From Aminipila sp047974845 (GTDB lineage: Bacteria; Bacillota; Clostridia; Peptostreptococcales; Anaerovoracaceae), in contig JBKECQ010000052.1 of NCBI GenBank assembly GCA_047974845.1, forward strand, positions 62,001 through 126,000: a stretch of 64,000 nucleotides of DNA. Reading direction: 5' to 3'. The notes under the pieces are model-generated. The model did no database searches. It had not been told where the DNA came from and saw nothing but the letters and a program-made list of their open reading frames with translations. Position numbers and translations under genes: made by a program. Shown one piece after another: positions 42,966 through 52,234 of the stretch. Position 1 is the first letter of the stretch. Each line of letters begins with the position of its first letter.

Positions 42966-43640
42966 ATGGAAAATAGAGAATATAAAAAGGTTATAGAATA
43001 TATAAAAGAAGAAATTGATGCTAATCGCTTAAATATATCAGACAAGCTACCTACAGAAAGGTTATTGGCGGAAAAACTTACAATGAGCAGGGGTTCCGTG
43101 AGAGAGGCTCTTCGCATGATGGACAATTTAGGCATTGTGGAAAGCATACAGGGGTCAGGAAACTACCTTGTTGGTAATATAAATAAAACTTTTTCAGAGG
43201 CAATAGGAATGATGCTCCTACTAAAGCAAGTGGACATAGCAGAAATATGTACATTTAGAAAAACCATAGAAGTTGAAGCCTTTGGACTGGCTGTAAAAAA
43301 CATGAATGAAGAAGAGCTTGAAAGATTGATACAATGTTTTGATGAGATGAAAAAGCTTCAGGGCAAAGACAGAGGGATTAAGGATAAGGAGTTTCATTAT
43401 ATAATTATTAATGCTTCAAGAAACAAACTTTTTATAAGTATAATGGATGCGCTGGAAGAATTATATGAAAAGTCAGTAAGCTATGTGATAGGAGCTTCGT
43501 CGCAGGAAACACAGAAAGCGATTCTATGCACTCATGAATATATGCTAAAGGGTCTTCTTGAAAAAGATGTTGCTAAGGGAAGAAGAGCCATAGTACAGCA
43601 TTATGAAATCATGAAGGTCGAAGTGTGTGCAAATATATAA
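42966..43640 (+). CDS. GntR-family regulator with FCD domain (PdhR/LldR-like)
   Basis: About 224 residues. N-terminal winged helix (residues ~5-70: LPTERLLAEKLTMSRGSVRE then GIVESIQGSGNYL) and a C-terminal all-helical FCD ligand domain. The metal-binding residues typical of FCD are present: DKEFHYIII (Asp, His), HEYMLKGLLEKD and IVQHYEIM (two His). FCD regulators of this type sense carboxylates such as pyruvate or lactate. The ATG at 42966 is preferred to 42960 because GGAG is correctly spaced. It probably controls lrgAB. Confidence 0.88.
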   Translation: MENREYKKVIEYIKEEIDANRLNISDKLPTERLLAEKLTMSRGSVREALRMMDNLGIVESIQGSGNYLVGNINKTFSEAIGMMLLLKQVDIAEICTFRKTIEVEAFGLAVKNMNEEELERLIQCFDEMKKLQGKDRGIKDKEFHYIIINASRNKLFISIMDALEELYEKSVSYVIGASSQETQKAILCTHEYMLKGLLEKDVAKGRRAIVQHYEIMKVEVCANI

Positions 43641-43746
43641 TGAATAATAAATGGATTAAAAATGAATTATAAATGAACTATAATTTTAATTTTACAAATA
43701 ATACATGATTTATAAAGCAAAAAATTCCACTTATAAGTATAGGCTT

Positions 43747-43783
43747 AAGCAGGTGAAGGAATATTCCTTCACCTGCTTTTTAT
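43747..43783 (+). terminator. Terminator after the GntR gene
   Basis: AAGCAGGTGAAGGA pairs perfectly with TCCTTCACCTGCTT around ATAT, followed by TTTATTT. Confidence 0.9.
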
Positions 43784-44023
43784 TTGAAAAATAAAATAGC
43801 ATAGACCAATCAGAAAATACACACAAAAGATGACCTGAACTATTAAAAAGAAAATGCCGTTAATAGTTCGTGTTTATAATTAAAATATATATAATTAATA
43901 CAACAAACCCTTGTAAAACAAATAAATTTATGTTAATGTTGAATCATAAGTTGGAAAAATGACGAAAAACACGAACAATTCAAAAACTATATCGTGTGAT
44001 TATACGGGGAAAGGACTTCTGTT
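43784..44023 (+). promoter_or_regulatory. Upstream region of the purine operon with PurR-box-like motifs
   Basis: 240 bases without a gene. AAACACGAAC plus A/T-rich triplet occurs twice in opposite orientations: minus strand at 43863-43875 (directly before a TATAAT at 43875-43880) and plus strand at 43967-43979. A third, imperfect inverted copy (TCGTGT, 43992-43997) faces the second. This resembles the Bacillus PurR box (AWWWCCGAACWWT) at its CGAAC core, with two mismatches. No purine riboswitch core is seen. Confidence 0.45.
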
Positions 44024-47000
44024 ATGGTAAAACGCATATTTGTAGAGAAAAAGGACGGATTTGATGTTGAGGCACAAGGGTTATATGGTGATATAAAACA
44101 CAATCTTCATCTTGATGGACTTACAAAGGTTAGAATTTTTAATAGATATGATATAGAAGGCGTTGATTATACTATATTTCAAAACTCTAAATATACTGTA
44201 TTTGCAGAACCGGCAATAGATATGGTATATGAGGAAATTTTACCTGAAAATTTAGGAATAAATACTTTTGCGGTTGAGTATTTACCGGGGCAGTATGACC
44301 AAAGAGCAGACTCAGCTATGCAGTGCATTAAGATGATGAATGCGAGTACATCTGCAATTGTGAAGTTTGCAAGAGTAATCTCTCTGCAAGGTAAAATAAC
44401 AGAAGAACAGTTGGAGTCAGTAAAAAGATATTGTATCAATCCCGTTGACTCCCAAGAAGCAAGCATGGAGAAACCAAAGGATTTAATAATGGAGAACATA
44501 GAACCGGATGATGTAGCTGTCATTAATGGTTTTATTACTATGACTGAAAATGAGCTGGAGTCTTTTAGAAAAGAAAAGGGATTCGCAATGAGTGCCAGCG
44601 ACATTTTATTTATACAAAAGTATTTTAAGGATGAAGAAATACGTGATCCAAGTATTACAGAATTAAAGGTGATAGATACATATTGGTCTGATCACTGTAG
44701 ACATACAACCTTTATGACAAGGCTGACAGATATTGATTTTGAGGCGGGTAAATATACAAAAGTTATTGAAGAAACCTTTAAAGAATATATAAAAATGAGA
44801 GAAGAAGTATATGGTGAAAGAGCCGAAAAAACTTCTGAAGAGGGCGGAAAAGATATTTGCTTAATGGATATTGCTTGTATTGGCGCTAAATATCTAAAAA
44901 AACAAGGGTTAGTAGATGACCTTGATGAATCGGAAGAAATAAATGCTTGCAGTATAAAGGTAAAAGCAAATATAGACGGAGAAGAAGAGGATTGGTTAGT
45001 GATGTTTAAAAACGAAACTCACAACCATCCAACAGAAATAGAACCTTTTGGTGGTGCGGCAACTTGCCTTGGAGGAGCTATTCGAGATCCACTTTCCGGA
45101 AGAGTTTACGTTTATCAGGCTATGAGAGTAACCGGCTCGGCAGACCCTAGAAAGCCAATTGAGGAGACTTTAGCAGGAAAACTTCCACAAAGAAAGATTA
45201 CACAAGGAGCGGCGGCAGGATATAGTTCATACGGAAATCAAATTGGTCTAGCCACCGGTCAAGTTGCGGAAGTATACCATGAAGACTATGTGGCTAAGCG
45301 TATGGAGGTTGGTGCTGTTATCGGTGCGGCGCCCGCATCTCATGTAAGACGAGAGGTTCCAACAGAGGGAGATGTAATAGTTCTTGTTGGAGGAAGAACC
45401 GGAAGAGATGGTTGCGGAGGAGCTACAGGCTCTTCAAAAGAGCATACGGAGGATTCAATCTTAAATTGTGGAGCGGAAGTGCAAAAAGGAAATCCTCCTG
45501 TAGAAAGAAATATTCAGAGACTATTTAGAAGAGAAGAGGTTGCCACATTAATAAAGAGATGCAATGACTTTGGTGCCGGTGGTGTTTCGGTTGCAATTGG
45601 TGAACTTGCAGATAGCATAGACGTAAATTTAGATTTAGTTTTAAAAAAATATGATGGACTAGACGGTACAGAATTGGCAATATCTGAATCACAAGAAAGA
45701 ATGGCAGTAGTAGTATCAAGTAAGGATGCAGAGAAATTCGTTAAGTATGCAGAAGAAGAAAATCTTGAAGCTGTTGCTGTGGCCATAGTAACAAATACAG
45801 GGCGTTTCAGAATGTATTGGAGAGAAAAATGCATCTTAAATTTGAGCAGAGAATTTTTAAATACCAATGGAACAACTCAAGAAGCAAAAGTATTGGTAAG
45901 AGAAAACGTTGATATTTCAAAAATAGATGAAGGTAGCATTAAAAAGGTAACTATGCACCTGGAAGATTTAAATTGTTGCAGTCAAAAGGGCTTGATTGAA
46001 AGATTTGACAGCACAATTGGCGCAGGAACAGTGCTGATGCCACTGGGAGGTAAATATCAATTATCACCGTCAGTAGGGATGGCTTGTAAACTTCCTGTTA
46101 CAAAGGGAGAGACAACGACTGCAACACTTATGTCATATGGATTTGATCCGCAAATTGCAAAACTTTCACCTTTTCATGGAGCGCTATATGCTGTAGTGGA
46201 TTCCGTAACAAAGATTGTTGCAATGGGTGGTGATTACACTAAAGTAAGACTTACCTTCCAAGAGTATTTTGAAAGGATGACAGAAAATCCTGAAAGTTGG
46301 AGCAAGCCGTTTATGGCGTTACTTGGAGCTTTAAAGGTTCAAAAAGAACTGGGAATACCTGCCATAGGGGGAAAGGACAGTATGTCAGGAACCTTTATGG
46401 ATATAAATGTTCCCCCTACGTTAATTTCATTTGCAGTAGCAGTGGCAGATGCAAAAGAGGTTATTTCCAGCGAGATTAAAAAGACAGACAGCAAAATAGT
46501 ATTGCTGACAACCAAATGGGATAAAGACCAGATATTAGACTTTGAAATGTATAGAAAGAATATGTCAAAAGTAAGGACATTGGCTTTAGAGGGCAAAATC
46601 CTTGCAGCCAATACTATTGGTAGAGGCGGAATATTTATCTCTATCGTAAAAATGGCAGTTGGCAATAAAATTGGAGTAGTTCTTGATTATATAAGTGAAA
46701 GAGAGCTACATGAAGAAGACTATGGAGCCTTAATCTTAGAGGTTGCAGGTAATACCGATGTAGAAAAAATGTTTGAAGGTCTAAAATATAAGGTGATTGG
46801 ACATACGGATGAAAGACCTGAGATTGCAGTGCAGATTACAGATGAAAATAAGAAGCCTGTAGGAACGGCTTTAGGAATCACTCTTGATGAGATAATAAAA
46901 AAATGGACAGCACAATTGGAAAATATATTTCCGGTTAGGACACCTGAATTTAAAGAGAACCTAGATCAAACAGAGGTTGAGACAATAACATATAAAACAG

Positions 47001-47830
47001 AACGAAAGATTGTACCTCAAACGAAAATAGCAAAACCAAGGATTTTAATACCGGCATTTCCAGGTACCAACTGTGAGATGGACTCAAAGAGAGCATTTGA
47101 CAAGGCTAATGGAGATGCAAGTATTCATATTATAAGAAATATGACACAGAATCAGTTGATAGAATCAATAGAAGAATTAGAGAAAAAGATTAAACAGAGT
47201 CAAATTATTTTTATACCGGGAGGCTTCTCAGGAGGCGACGAACCGGATGGCTCAGCTAAATTTATTACAGCAGTATTTAGAAATCCAAGAATAAAGGAAG
47301 CAATTACTGATTTACTGGAGAATAGAGATGGATTAATCCTAGGTATATGCAACGGCTTTCAGGCACTAATCAAGTTAGGTTTAGTTCCGTACGGAAGAAT
47401 AAAGGATATGGATGAGAATGCGCCAACGCTTACTTATAATAAAATTGGTCGCCATGCTTCATGCTTAGTAAATACCAGAATCGCTTCAAATAAATCGCCA
47501 TGGCTTGCAGGTACAGAAGTAGGTGACATTCATACTATTCCTATTTCTCATGGAGAAGGAAGGTTTATCGCCGGTGATGAAGTCTTAAAACAGCTTATTG
47601 AAAATGGACAGATTGCAACACAGTATGTGGATTTTGCAGGGAAACCTTCTATGGACATAAAATACAATCCTAACTATTCAACTCTTGCAATAGAAGGCAT
47701 TACCTCCCCTGACGGCAGGGTGTTTGGTAAAATGGGGCACTCTGAAAGAATCGGGGAACAAGTATACAAAAATGTTAGCGGAAATAAAGACCAGAGAATT
47801 TTTGAATCAGGTGTTAATTATTTTAGATAA
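44024..47830 (+). CDS. purL: Phosphoribosylformylglycinamidine synthase, single-chain
   Basis: 1268-residue FGAM synthase converting FGAR, glutamine and ATP to FGAM, purine step four. One chain with an N-terminal PurS-like part, two AIRS-like ATP-binding halves (YWSDHCRHTTFMTRLTDID; HNHPTEIEPFGGAATCLGGA), and a C-terminal class-I glutamine amidotransferase with nucleophile Cys1109 (ILGICNGFQALIKLG) and SHGEGRF. Many Firmicutes use separate PurS/PurQ/PurL; this is the large form. It leads the purine operon. Confidence 0.97.
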   Translation: MVKRIFVEKKDGFDVEAQGLYGDIKHNLHLDGLTKVRIFNRYDIEGVDYTIFQNSKYTVFAEPAIDMVYEEILPENLGINTFAVEYLPGQYDQRADSAMQCIKMMNASTSAIVKFARVISLQGKITEEQLESVKRYCINPVDSQEASMEKPKDLIMENIEPDDVAVINGFITMTENELESFRKEKGFAMSASDILFIQKYFKDEEIRDPSITELKVIDTYWSDHCRHTTFMTRLTDIDFEAGKYTKVIEETFKEYIKMREEVYGERAEKTSEEGGKDICLMDIACIGAKYLKKQGLVDDLDESEEINACSIKVKANIDGEEEDWLVMFKNETHNHPTEIEPFGGAATCLGGAIRDPLSGRVYVYQAMRVTGSADPRKPIEETLAGKLPQRKITQGAAAGYSSYGNQIGLATGQVAEVYHEDYVAKRMEVGAVIGAAPASHVRREVPTEGDVIVLVGGRTGRDGCGGATGSSKEHTEDSILNCGAEVQKGNPPVERNIQRLFRREEVATLIKRCNDFGAGGVSVAIGELADSIDVNLDLVLKKYDGLDGTELAISESQERMAVVVSSKDAEKFVKYAEEENLEAVAVAIVTNTGRFRMYWREKCILNLSREFLNTNGTTQEAKVLVRENVDISKIDEGSIKKVTMHLEDLNCCSQKGLIERFDSTIGAGTVLMPLGGKYQLSPSVGMACKLPVTKGETTTATLMSYGFDPQIAKLSPFHGALYAVVDSVTKIVAMGGDYTKVRLTFQEYFERMTENPESWSKPFMALLGALKVQKELGIPAIGGKDSMSGTFMDINVPPTLISFAVAVADAKEVISSEIKKTDSKIVLLTTKWDKDQILDFEMYRKNMSKVRTLALEGKILAANTIGRGGIFISIVKMAVGNKIGVVLDYISERELHEEDYGALILEVAGNTDVEKMFEGLKYKVIGHTDERPEIAVQITDENKKPVGTALGITLDEIIKKWTAQLENIFPVRTPEFKENLDQTEVETITYKTERKIVPQTKIAKPRILIPAFPGTNCEMDSKRAFDKANGDASIHIIRNMTQNQLIESIEELEKKIKQSQIIFIPGGFSGGDEPDGSAKFITAVFRNPRIKEAITDLLENRDGLILGICNGFQALIKLGLVPYGRIKDMDENAPTLTYNKIGRHASCLVNTRIASNKSPWLAGTEVGDIHTIPISHGEGRFIAGDEVLKQLIENGQIATQYVDFAGKPSMDIKYNPNYSTLAIEGITSPDGRVFGKMGHSERIGEQVYKNVSGNKDQRIFESGVNYFR

Positions 47831-47842
47831 GGAGGATATAGC

Positions 47843-48325
47843 ATGAAAGTTGCTATTGTTATGGGGAGTAAATCTGACTATCCGGTAGTTCAGAAGGCAG
47901 AGGAAATATTAAAGAATTTTGAAGTGAATTTTGAAACAAGGATTATATCGGCACATAGAACTCCAAGAGTTGCAGAAGAATTTGCGAAAACAGCAGAAGA
48001 AAACGGAATTGAAGTAATCATTGCAGCGGCAGGTAAGGCGGCTCACCTTGCTGGAGTGTTAGCGGCTACTACACCTCTGCCGATTATAGGAATACCCATG
48101 AAATCAAGTACATTGGACGGACTAGACTCATTGCTTTCTGTAGTGCAGATGCCCAAGGGTGTACCCGTAGCAACTGTAGCCATCGACGGAGCAGAAAATG
48201 CGGCACTTTTATCAATTCAAATGATGAGCATAAAATATCCTGAACTAAGAGAAAAAATCAAAGACTATAAAGTAAAAATGGAAGAAGAAATCATTGCAAT
48301 AGATAAAGAATTTTCAAAATGTTAA
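47843..48325 (+). CDS. purE: AIR carboxylase/N5-CAIR mutase catalytic subunit
   Basis: 160-residue PurE. Motifs MGSKSDYPVV, ISAHRTPRVAEEF, AAAGKAAHLAGVLAA, and LDGLDSLLSVVQMPKGVPVA indicate a class I-like fold, with AGKAAHLAG in place of the common AGGAAHLPG. Class I enzymes usually need PurK, which is absent from this operon, so it may use AIR and CO2 more directly or PurK may lie elsewhere. AAGGAGGATATAGC precedes the ATG. Its 3' end is part of a 43-base tandem triplication. Confidence 0.94.
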   Translation: MKVAIVMGSKSDYPVVQKAEEILKNFEVNFETRIISAHRTPRVAEEFAKTAEENGIEVIIAAAGKAAHLAGVLAATTPLPIIGIPMKSSTLDGLDSLLSVVQMPKGVPVATVAIDGAENAALLSIQMMSIKYPELREKIKDYKVKMEEEIIAIDKEFSKC

Positions 48326-48415
48326 TTAAGAAATCATTGCAATAGATGAAGAATTCTAAAAATGTCAATTAAAAAATCATTGTAGTTTATATAGTATTCT
48401 CAAAATGTTAACTGA
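48287..48415 (+). repeat. Three tandem 43-base copies at the 3' end of purE
   Basis: Units at 48287-48329 (inside purE, including its stop), 48330-48372 and 48373-48415. Each contains AAATCATTG near the start and CAAAATGTTAA- or AAAATGTCAATTAA-like sequence at the end. Copy two is close to copy one; copy three is more diverged. They fill most of the purE-purC gap. Confidence 0.8.
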
Positions 48416-48439
48416 GAAAGTTTTAATGGAGGAGCGAAA

Positions 48440-49144
48440 ATGGAAAAGTTAGAAATGTTATACGAAGGTAAAGCAAAGAAAGTTTTTAAAACAGATGATG
48501 AAGCTTTGTTTATTGTTGACTATAAAGATGATGCAACTGCATTTAATGGACAGAAGAAGGGTCAGATAGCAGGTAAGGGCGTTGTGAACAATACCATGGC
48601 AAATATAATATTTCAAATGCTTGAAGAAAAAGGCATTCCTACACATTTTGTAAAACAATTGAGTGAAAGAGAAACACTTGTAAAAGCCGTTAAGATTCTT
48701 CCCCTTGAAGTAATTATTAGAAATGTATCAGCAGGTTCATTCTCTAAGAGATATGGAGTAGAGGAAGGCATTGTATTTAAACAGCCTGCATTGGAATTTT
48801 CATATAAGAACGATGATTTGGGTGACCCCCTTATTAATGACGATCATATACTTGCGTTGGAACTGGCAACAAAAGAACAATTGGCAGATGTAAAAAAATA
48901 TGCCTATGCAGTTAACGATGCCATAAAGGAATTTTTCCTTGAAAGAGATTTAAAATTAATAGACTTTAAAATTGAATTTGGTATTTGTGATGGAAAGGTA
49001 ATTCTTGCAGATGAAATATCCCCGGATACTTGCAGACTATGGGACGTAAATACCAACGAGAAAATGGATAAGGATAGATTTAGAAGAGATCTTGGAAATG
49101 TGGAAGAGACTTACCAAGAGGTGTTCAAGAGAGTGCAGGAGTAG
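48440..49144 (+). CDS. purC: SAICAR synthetase
   Basis: 234-residue enzyme joining CAIR and aspartate with ATP to form SAICAR. Seen: EMLYEGKAKKVFKTDDE, DDATAFNGQKKGQIAGKG, VRNVSAGSFSKRYGVEEG-like segment (IIRNVSAGSFSKRYGVEE) and LADEISPDTCRLWD. GGAGGAGCG precedes the ATG. Next step after PurE in the pathway; operon continues with purF ten bases later. Confidence 0.96.
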   Translation: MEKLEMLYEGKAKKVFKTDDEALFIVDYKDDATAFNGQKKGQIAGKGVVNNTMANIIFQMLEEKGIPTHFVKQLSERETLVKAVKILPLEVIIRNVSAGSFSKRYGVEEGIVFKQPALEFSYKNDDLGDPLINDDHILALELATKEQLADVKKYAYAVNDAIKEFFLERDLKLIDFKIEFGICDGKVILADEISPDTCRLWDVNTNEKMDKDRFRRDLGNVEETYQEVFKRVQE

Positions 49145-49154
49145 GAGCGACTAA

Positions 49155-50594
49155 ATGAAAAACGAGATACATGAAGAATGTGGAGTATTTGGGGTATTTT
49201 CCCCCAAACCTTATGATATAGGAAAGACTGTATACTATGGATTATTTGCCCTTCAGCACCGTGGACAGGAAAGCTGTGGTATTGTTGTAAACGATGATGG
49301 TGTGCTAAATTACTATAAAGATACAGGATTAGTTAATGATGTATTTTCACCTCAGGTTATAGAAGGCCTTGGAAAAGGAAGTCTTGCTGTTGGTCATGTC
49401 AGGTATGGTACCACAGGTGTAAATGACAGATTGAATTCACAGCCAATAGTAGTGAACCACGTTAAGGGAAAGATGGCTCTTGCCCACAACGGAAACTTAG
49501 TAAACTCTTACGAATTGAGACAAGAACTGGAAATGCAAGGCTCTATTTTTCATACAACAAGCGATACAGAAGTTATCTCTTACATCATTACAAAGGAAAG
49601 AATAGATTCGGATTCCATTGAAGAAGCTGTTAATAAAGCTATGTATAAACTTAAAGGAGCATATTCTTTAGTAATTATGTCGCCCACAAAAATCGTGGCC
49701 ATAAGAGATGAAAATGGTTTTAGACCTTTATGTTATGGACAGACAGAAGATGGAAACTATGTTGTAGCTTCTGAAAGTTGCGCACTGGATGCGGTAGGGG
49801 CTAAGTTTGTAAGGGATATAAAACCCGGTGAAATTGTAATCTTTGAAAAGGAAGGTGTTCGCACCATTGAGGATCACTGTAATAAGGCACCTAAAAAGCT
49901 ATGTATATTTGAATACATATATTTTGCAAGACCGGATTCCGTTATGGATGGCAGAGCGGTACACGATGCTAGGCTAAAGGCCGGAGCCTGTCTTGCTATG
50001 GAGCATCCGGTACAGGCAGACGTTGTAATCGGTGTTCCTGATTCAGGAATTGATGCGGCAATTGGCTATTCTAGGCAATCAGGCATTCCTTATGGAATTG
50101 GTTTTATTAAAAATAAATATATTGGAAGAACCTTTATTTCTCCGGGTCAAAAATCAAGAGAAGATAAAGTAAGAATAAAGCTAAATACCATTACTGAAAC
50201 AGTAAAGGGCAAAAGAGTAGTTTTAGTTGACGACTCTATTGTTAGGGGAACTACTTGTGCCAGAATTGTAAAACTTCTTCGTGAAGCCGGAGCAACTGAG
50301 GTTCATATGAGATCTTCGGCACCTCCGTTTTTAAATCCTTGCTATTATGGTACGGATATTGATAGTAGAGATTCGTTAATTGCGTGTAATCACTCAATAG
50401 AAGAAATTAAAGATATTATTGGAGCGGACAGTCTTGGATATCTAAACCTTGAACACGTATCCATGCTTATTGGAACAAAAACAGGTGAAGGCTACTGTGA
50501 TGCTTGCTTTAGTGGGAAATATCCTACAGAAGAACCAAATGAAGTTAGTAAAAATAGATTTGAGTGCAAAATCAGCGAAAGGGATAATAAATAG
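49155..50594 (+). CDS. purF: Amidophosphoribosyltransferase, iron-sulfur type
   Basis: 479-residue first committed enzyme of purine synthesis (PRPP and glutamine to phosphoribosylamine). A propeptide of eight residues precedes nucleophile Cys9 (HEECGVFGV). C-terminal phosphoribosyltransferase loop VVLVDDSIVRGTT. Four cysteines match the [4Fe-4S] ligands of the Bacillus enzyme: KLCIFEYIYF, LIACNHS, and the pair in GYCDACFSGKYP. It is therefore expected to be oxygen-sensitive, fitting an anaerobe. Confidence 0.97.
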   Translation: MKNEIHEECGVFGVFSPKPYDIGKTVYYGLFALQHRGQESCGIVVNDDGVLNYYKDTGLVNDVFSPQVIEGLGKGSLAVGHVRYGTTGVNDRLNSQPIVVNHVKGKMALAHNGNLVNSYELRQELEMQGSIFHTTSDTEVISYIITKERIDSDSIEEAVNKAMYKLKGAYSLVIMSPTKIVAIRDENGFRPLCYGQTEDGNYVVASESCALDAVGAKFVRDIKPGEIVIFEKEGVRTIEDHCNKAPKKLCIFEYIYFARPDSVMDGRAVHDARLKAGACLAMEHPVQADVVIGVPDSGIDAAIGYSRQSGIPYGIGFIKNKYIGRTFISPGQKSREDKVRIKLNTITETVKGKRVVLVDDSIVRGTTCARIVKLLREAGATEVHMRSSAPPFLNPCYYGTDIDSRDSLIACNHSIEEIKDIIGADSLGYLNLEHVSMLIGTKTGEGYCDACFSGKYPTEEPNEVSKNRFECKISERDNK

Positions 50595-51632
50595 ATGAAG
50601 AGTTTTAGTGAAAGTTATAAAGATTCGGGAGTTGATATTACAGCAGGATATAAGGCCGTAGAATTAATGAAAACTCACATTGCAAAAACAATGACTTCAG
50701 GAGCATTATCGGCTATAGGCGGCTTTGGTGGATTATTTGAACTGGATCTTACAGGTATAAATAAACCCGTGTTAGTAAGCGGAACCGATGGAGTGGGTAC
50801 AAAGTTAAAAATGGCATTTTTGTTAGACAAGCATCATACCGTAGGAATAGATTGTGTTGCAATGTGTGTCAATGATATTATTTGCTGTGGAGCAAAACCG
50901 TTATTCTTTCTGGATTATGTTGCAGTTGGCAAGAATTATCCTGAAAAAATTGCACAAATTGTTTCGGGAGTTGCAGAGGGCTGTGTTCAGAGCGGCAGTG
51001 CTTTGATAGGCGGAGAAACTGCGGAAATGCCCGGGTTCTATCCGGAAGATGAATATGACTTAGCCGGATTTGCAGTAGGAGTAGTGGATAAAGACAAAAT
51101 TATAGATAACAGTAAAATGGAAGAGGGAGATGTTATTATAGCATTGCCTTCCTCAGGATTTCATTCCAATGGCTACTCTCTTGTGAGAAAGGTATTTGAC
51201 GTTGAAAACGCAGATATGTCTCAAAAGCCTGAGTGCTTAAATGGTAAAACTTTGGGGGAGGCCTTAATAACTCCTACAAAAATTTATGTTAAACCAATGC
51301 AGGCATTATTTAATGAAGTTGAAGTAAAGGCAGTATCTCATATTACAGGAGGGGGCTTTTTTGAAAATATTCCAAGGAGTATTCCCAAAGGATACGGAGC
51401 CAAAATTGAAAGAGCTAAAGTAAAAGTATTACCTATATTCAAGCTATTAATGGAAAAGGGAAATATCCCTGAAAGAGATATGTTTAATACCTTTAACATG
51501 GGAGTTGGTATGACTGTAGTTGTTTCAAAAGAAGATGTCATAAAGACATTGGACATTTTGAGAAAATCAGGTGAAGAGGCATATATAATCGGTGAAATAG
51601 TAAAAGGTCAGGAAGGCGTAGAGCTATGCTAA
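50595..51632 (+). CDS. purM: AIR synthetase (FGAM cyclo-ligase)
   Basis: 345-residue enzyme closing FGAM to AIR. Seen: LVSGTDGVGTKLKMAFLLDK, DCVAMCVNDIICCGAKPLFF, GGETAEMPGFYPEDEYDLAG and SHITGGGFFENIPR. Its ATG immediately follows the purF stop codon, and its end overlaps purN by seven bases, showing tight operon packing. Confidence 0.97.
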   Translation: MKSFSESYKDSGVDITAGYKAVELMKTHIAKTMTSGALSAIGGFGGLFELDLTGINKPVLVSGTDGVGTKLKMAFLLDKHHTVGIDCVAMCVNDIICCGAKPLFFLDYVAVGKNYPEKIAQIVSGVAEGCVQSGSALIGGETAEMPGFYPEDEYDLAGFAVGVVDKDKIIDNSKMEEGDVIIALPSSGFHSNGYSLVRKVFDVENADMSQKPECLNGKTLGEALITPTKIYVKPMQALFNEVEVKAVSHITGGGFFENIPRSIPKGYGAKIERAKVKVLPIFKLLMEKGNIPERDMFNTFNMGVGMTVVVSKEDVIKTLDILRKSGEEAYIIGEIVKGQEGVELC

Positions 51633-52234
51633 AGACAAAAATTGCCGTTTTAATTTCAGGAGGGGGTACTAACCTACAAGCTTTAACAGACTACCAGTCT
51701 CAGGGTAAGCTGAAAAGTGGAGAACTATCCTTGGTAATTTCAAGCAATGAAAATGCGTTTGGACTGAAACGTGCAGAAAAAGCCGGAATAGAGACTCAAA
51801 TCATTAAAAAGGGTAAGGCTGTTAGCCAGCTTGAATTTGAAACAAAGCTTGATTATTTGCTTAAAGAAAAGGAAATAGAATTAATCGTGTTGGCAGGATT
51901 TATGGTTATTTTAAGTGAATCCTTTGTAAGTAAATATAAAAACAGAATTATTAATGTACATCCGTCGCTTATTCCATCCTTTTGTGGGAAAAGCTTTTAT
52001 GGAATCAGAGTGCATGAAGCGGCACTGGAATACGGTGTTAAAGTTACGGGGGCTACCGTTCACTATGTAAATGAAATACCGGATGGTGGAGAAATTATTT
52101 ATCAAAAAGCTGTAGAAATACTTCCGGGCGACACTGCTGAAACCTTACAGAAAAGAGTAATGGAGCAGGCAGAATGGGAACTGCTTCCAAAAGCAACGGA
52201 GTTTGCTTCTAAGAAGATAAGAGAGGAAAAGTAG
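51626..52234 (+). CDS. purN: Phosphoribosylglycinamide formyltransferase
   Basis: 202-residue GAR transformylase using 10-formyl-tetrahydrofolate. Motifs VLISGGGTNLQAL, INVHPSLIPSFCGKSFYG (catalytic Asn and His) and GATVHYVNEIPDGGEIIYQK with the catalytic Asp. The FCGKSFYG variant is common in Clostridia as far as I recall. Overlaps purM; the next gene begins directly after its stop. Confidence 0.95.
   Translation: MLKTKIAVLISGGGTNLQALTDYQSQGKLKSGELSLVISSNENAFGLKRAEKAGIETQIIKKGKAVSQLEFETKLDYLLKEKEIELIVLAGFMVILSESFVSKYKNRIINVHPSLIPSFCGKSFYGIRVHEAALEYGVKVTGATVHYVNEIPDGGEIIYQKAVEILPGDTAETLQKRVMEQAEWELLPKATEFASKKIREEK

Noticed and set aside
43784..44023. Purine riboswitch before purL
   Set aside because: The conserved purine-aptamer loops and three-way junction could not be found; the region instead shows PurR-box-like repeats.
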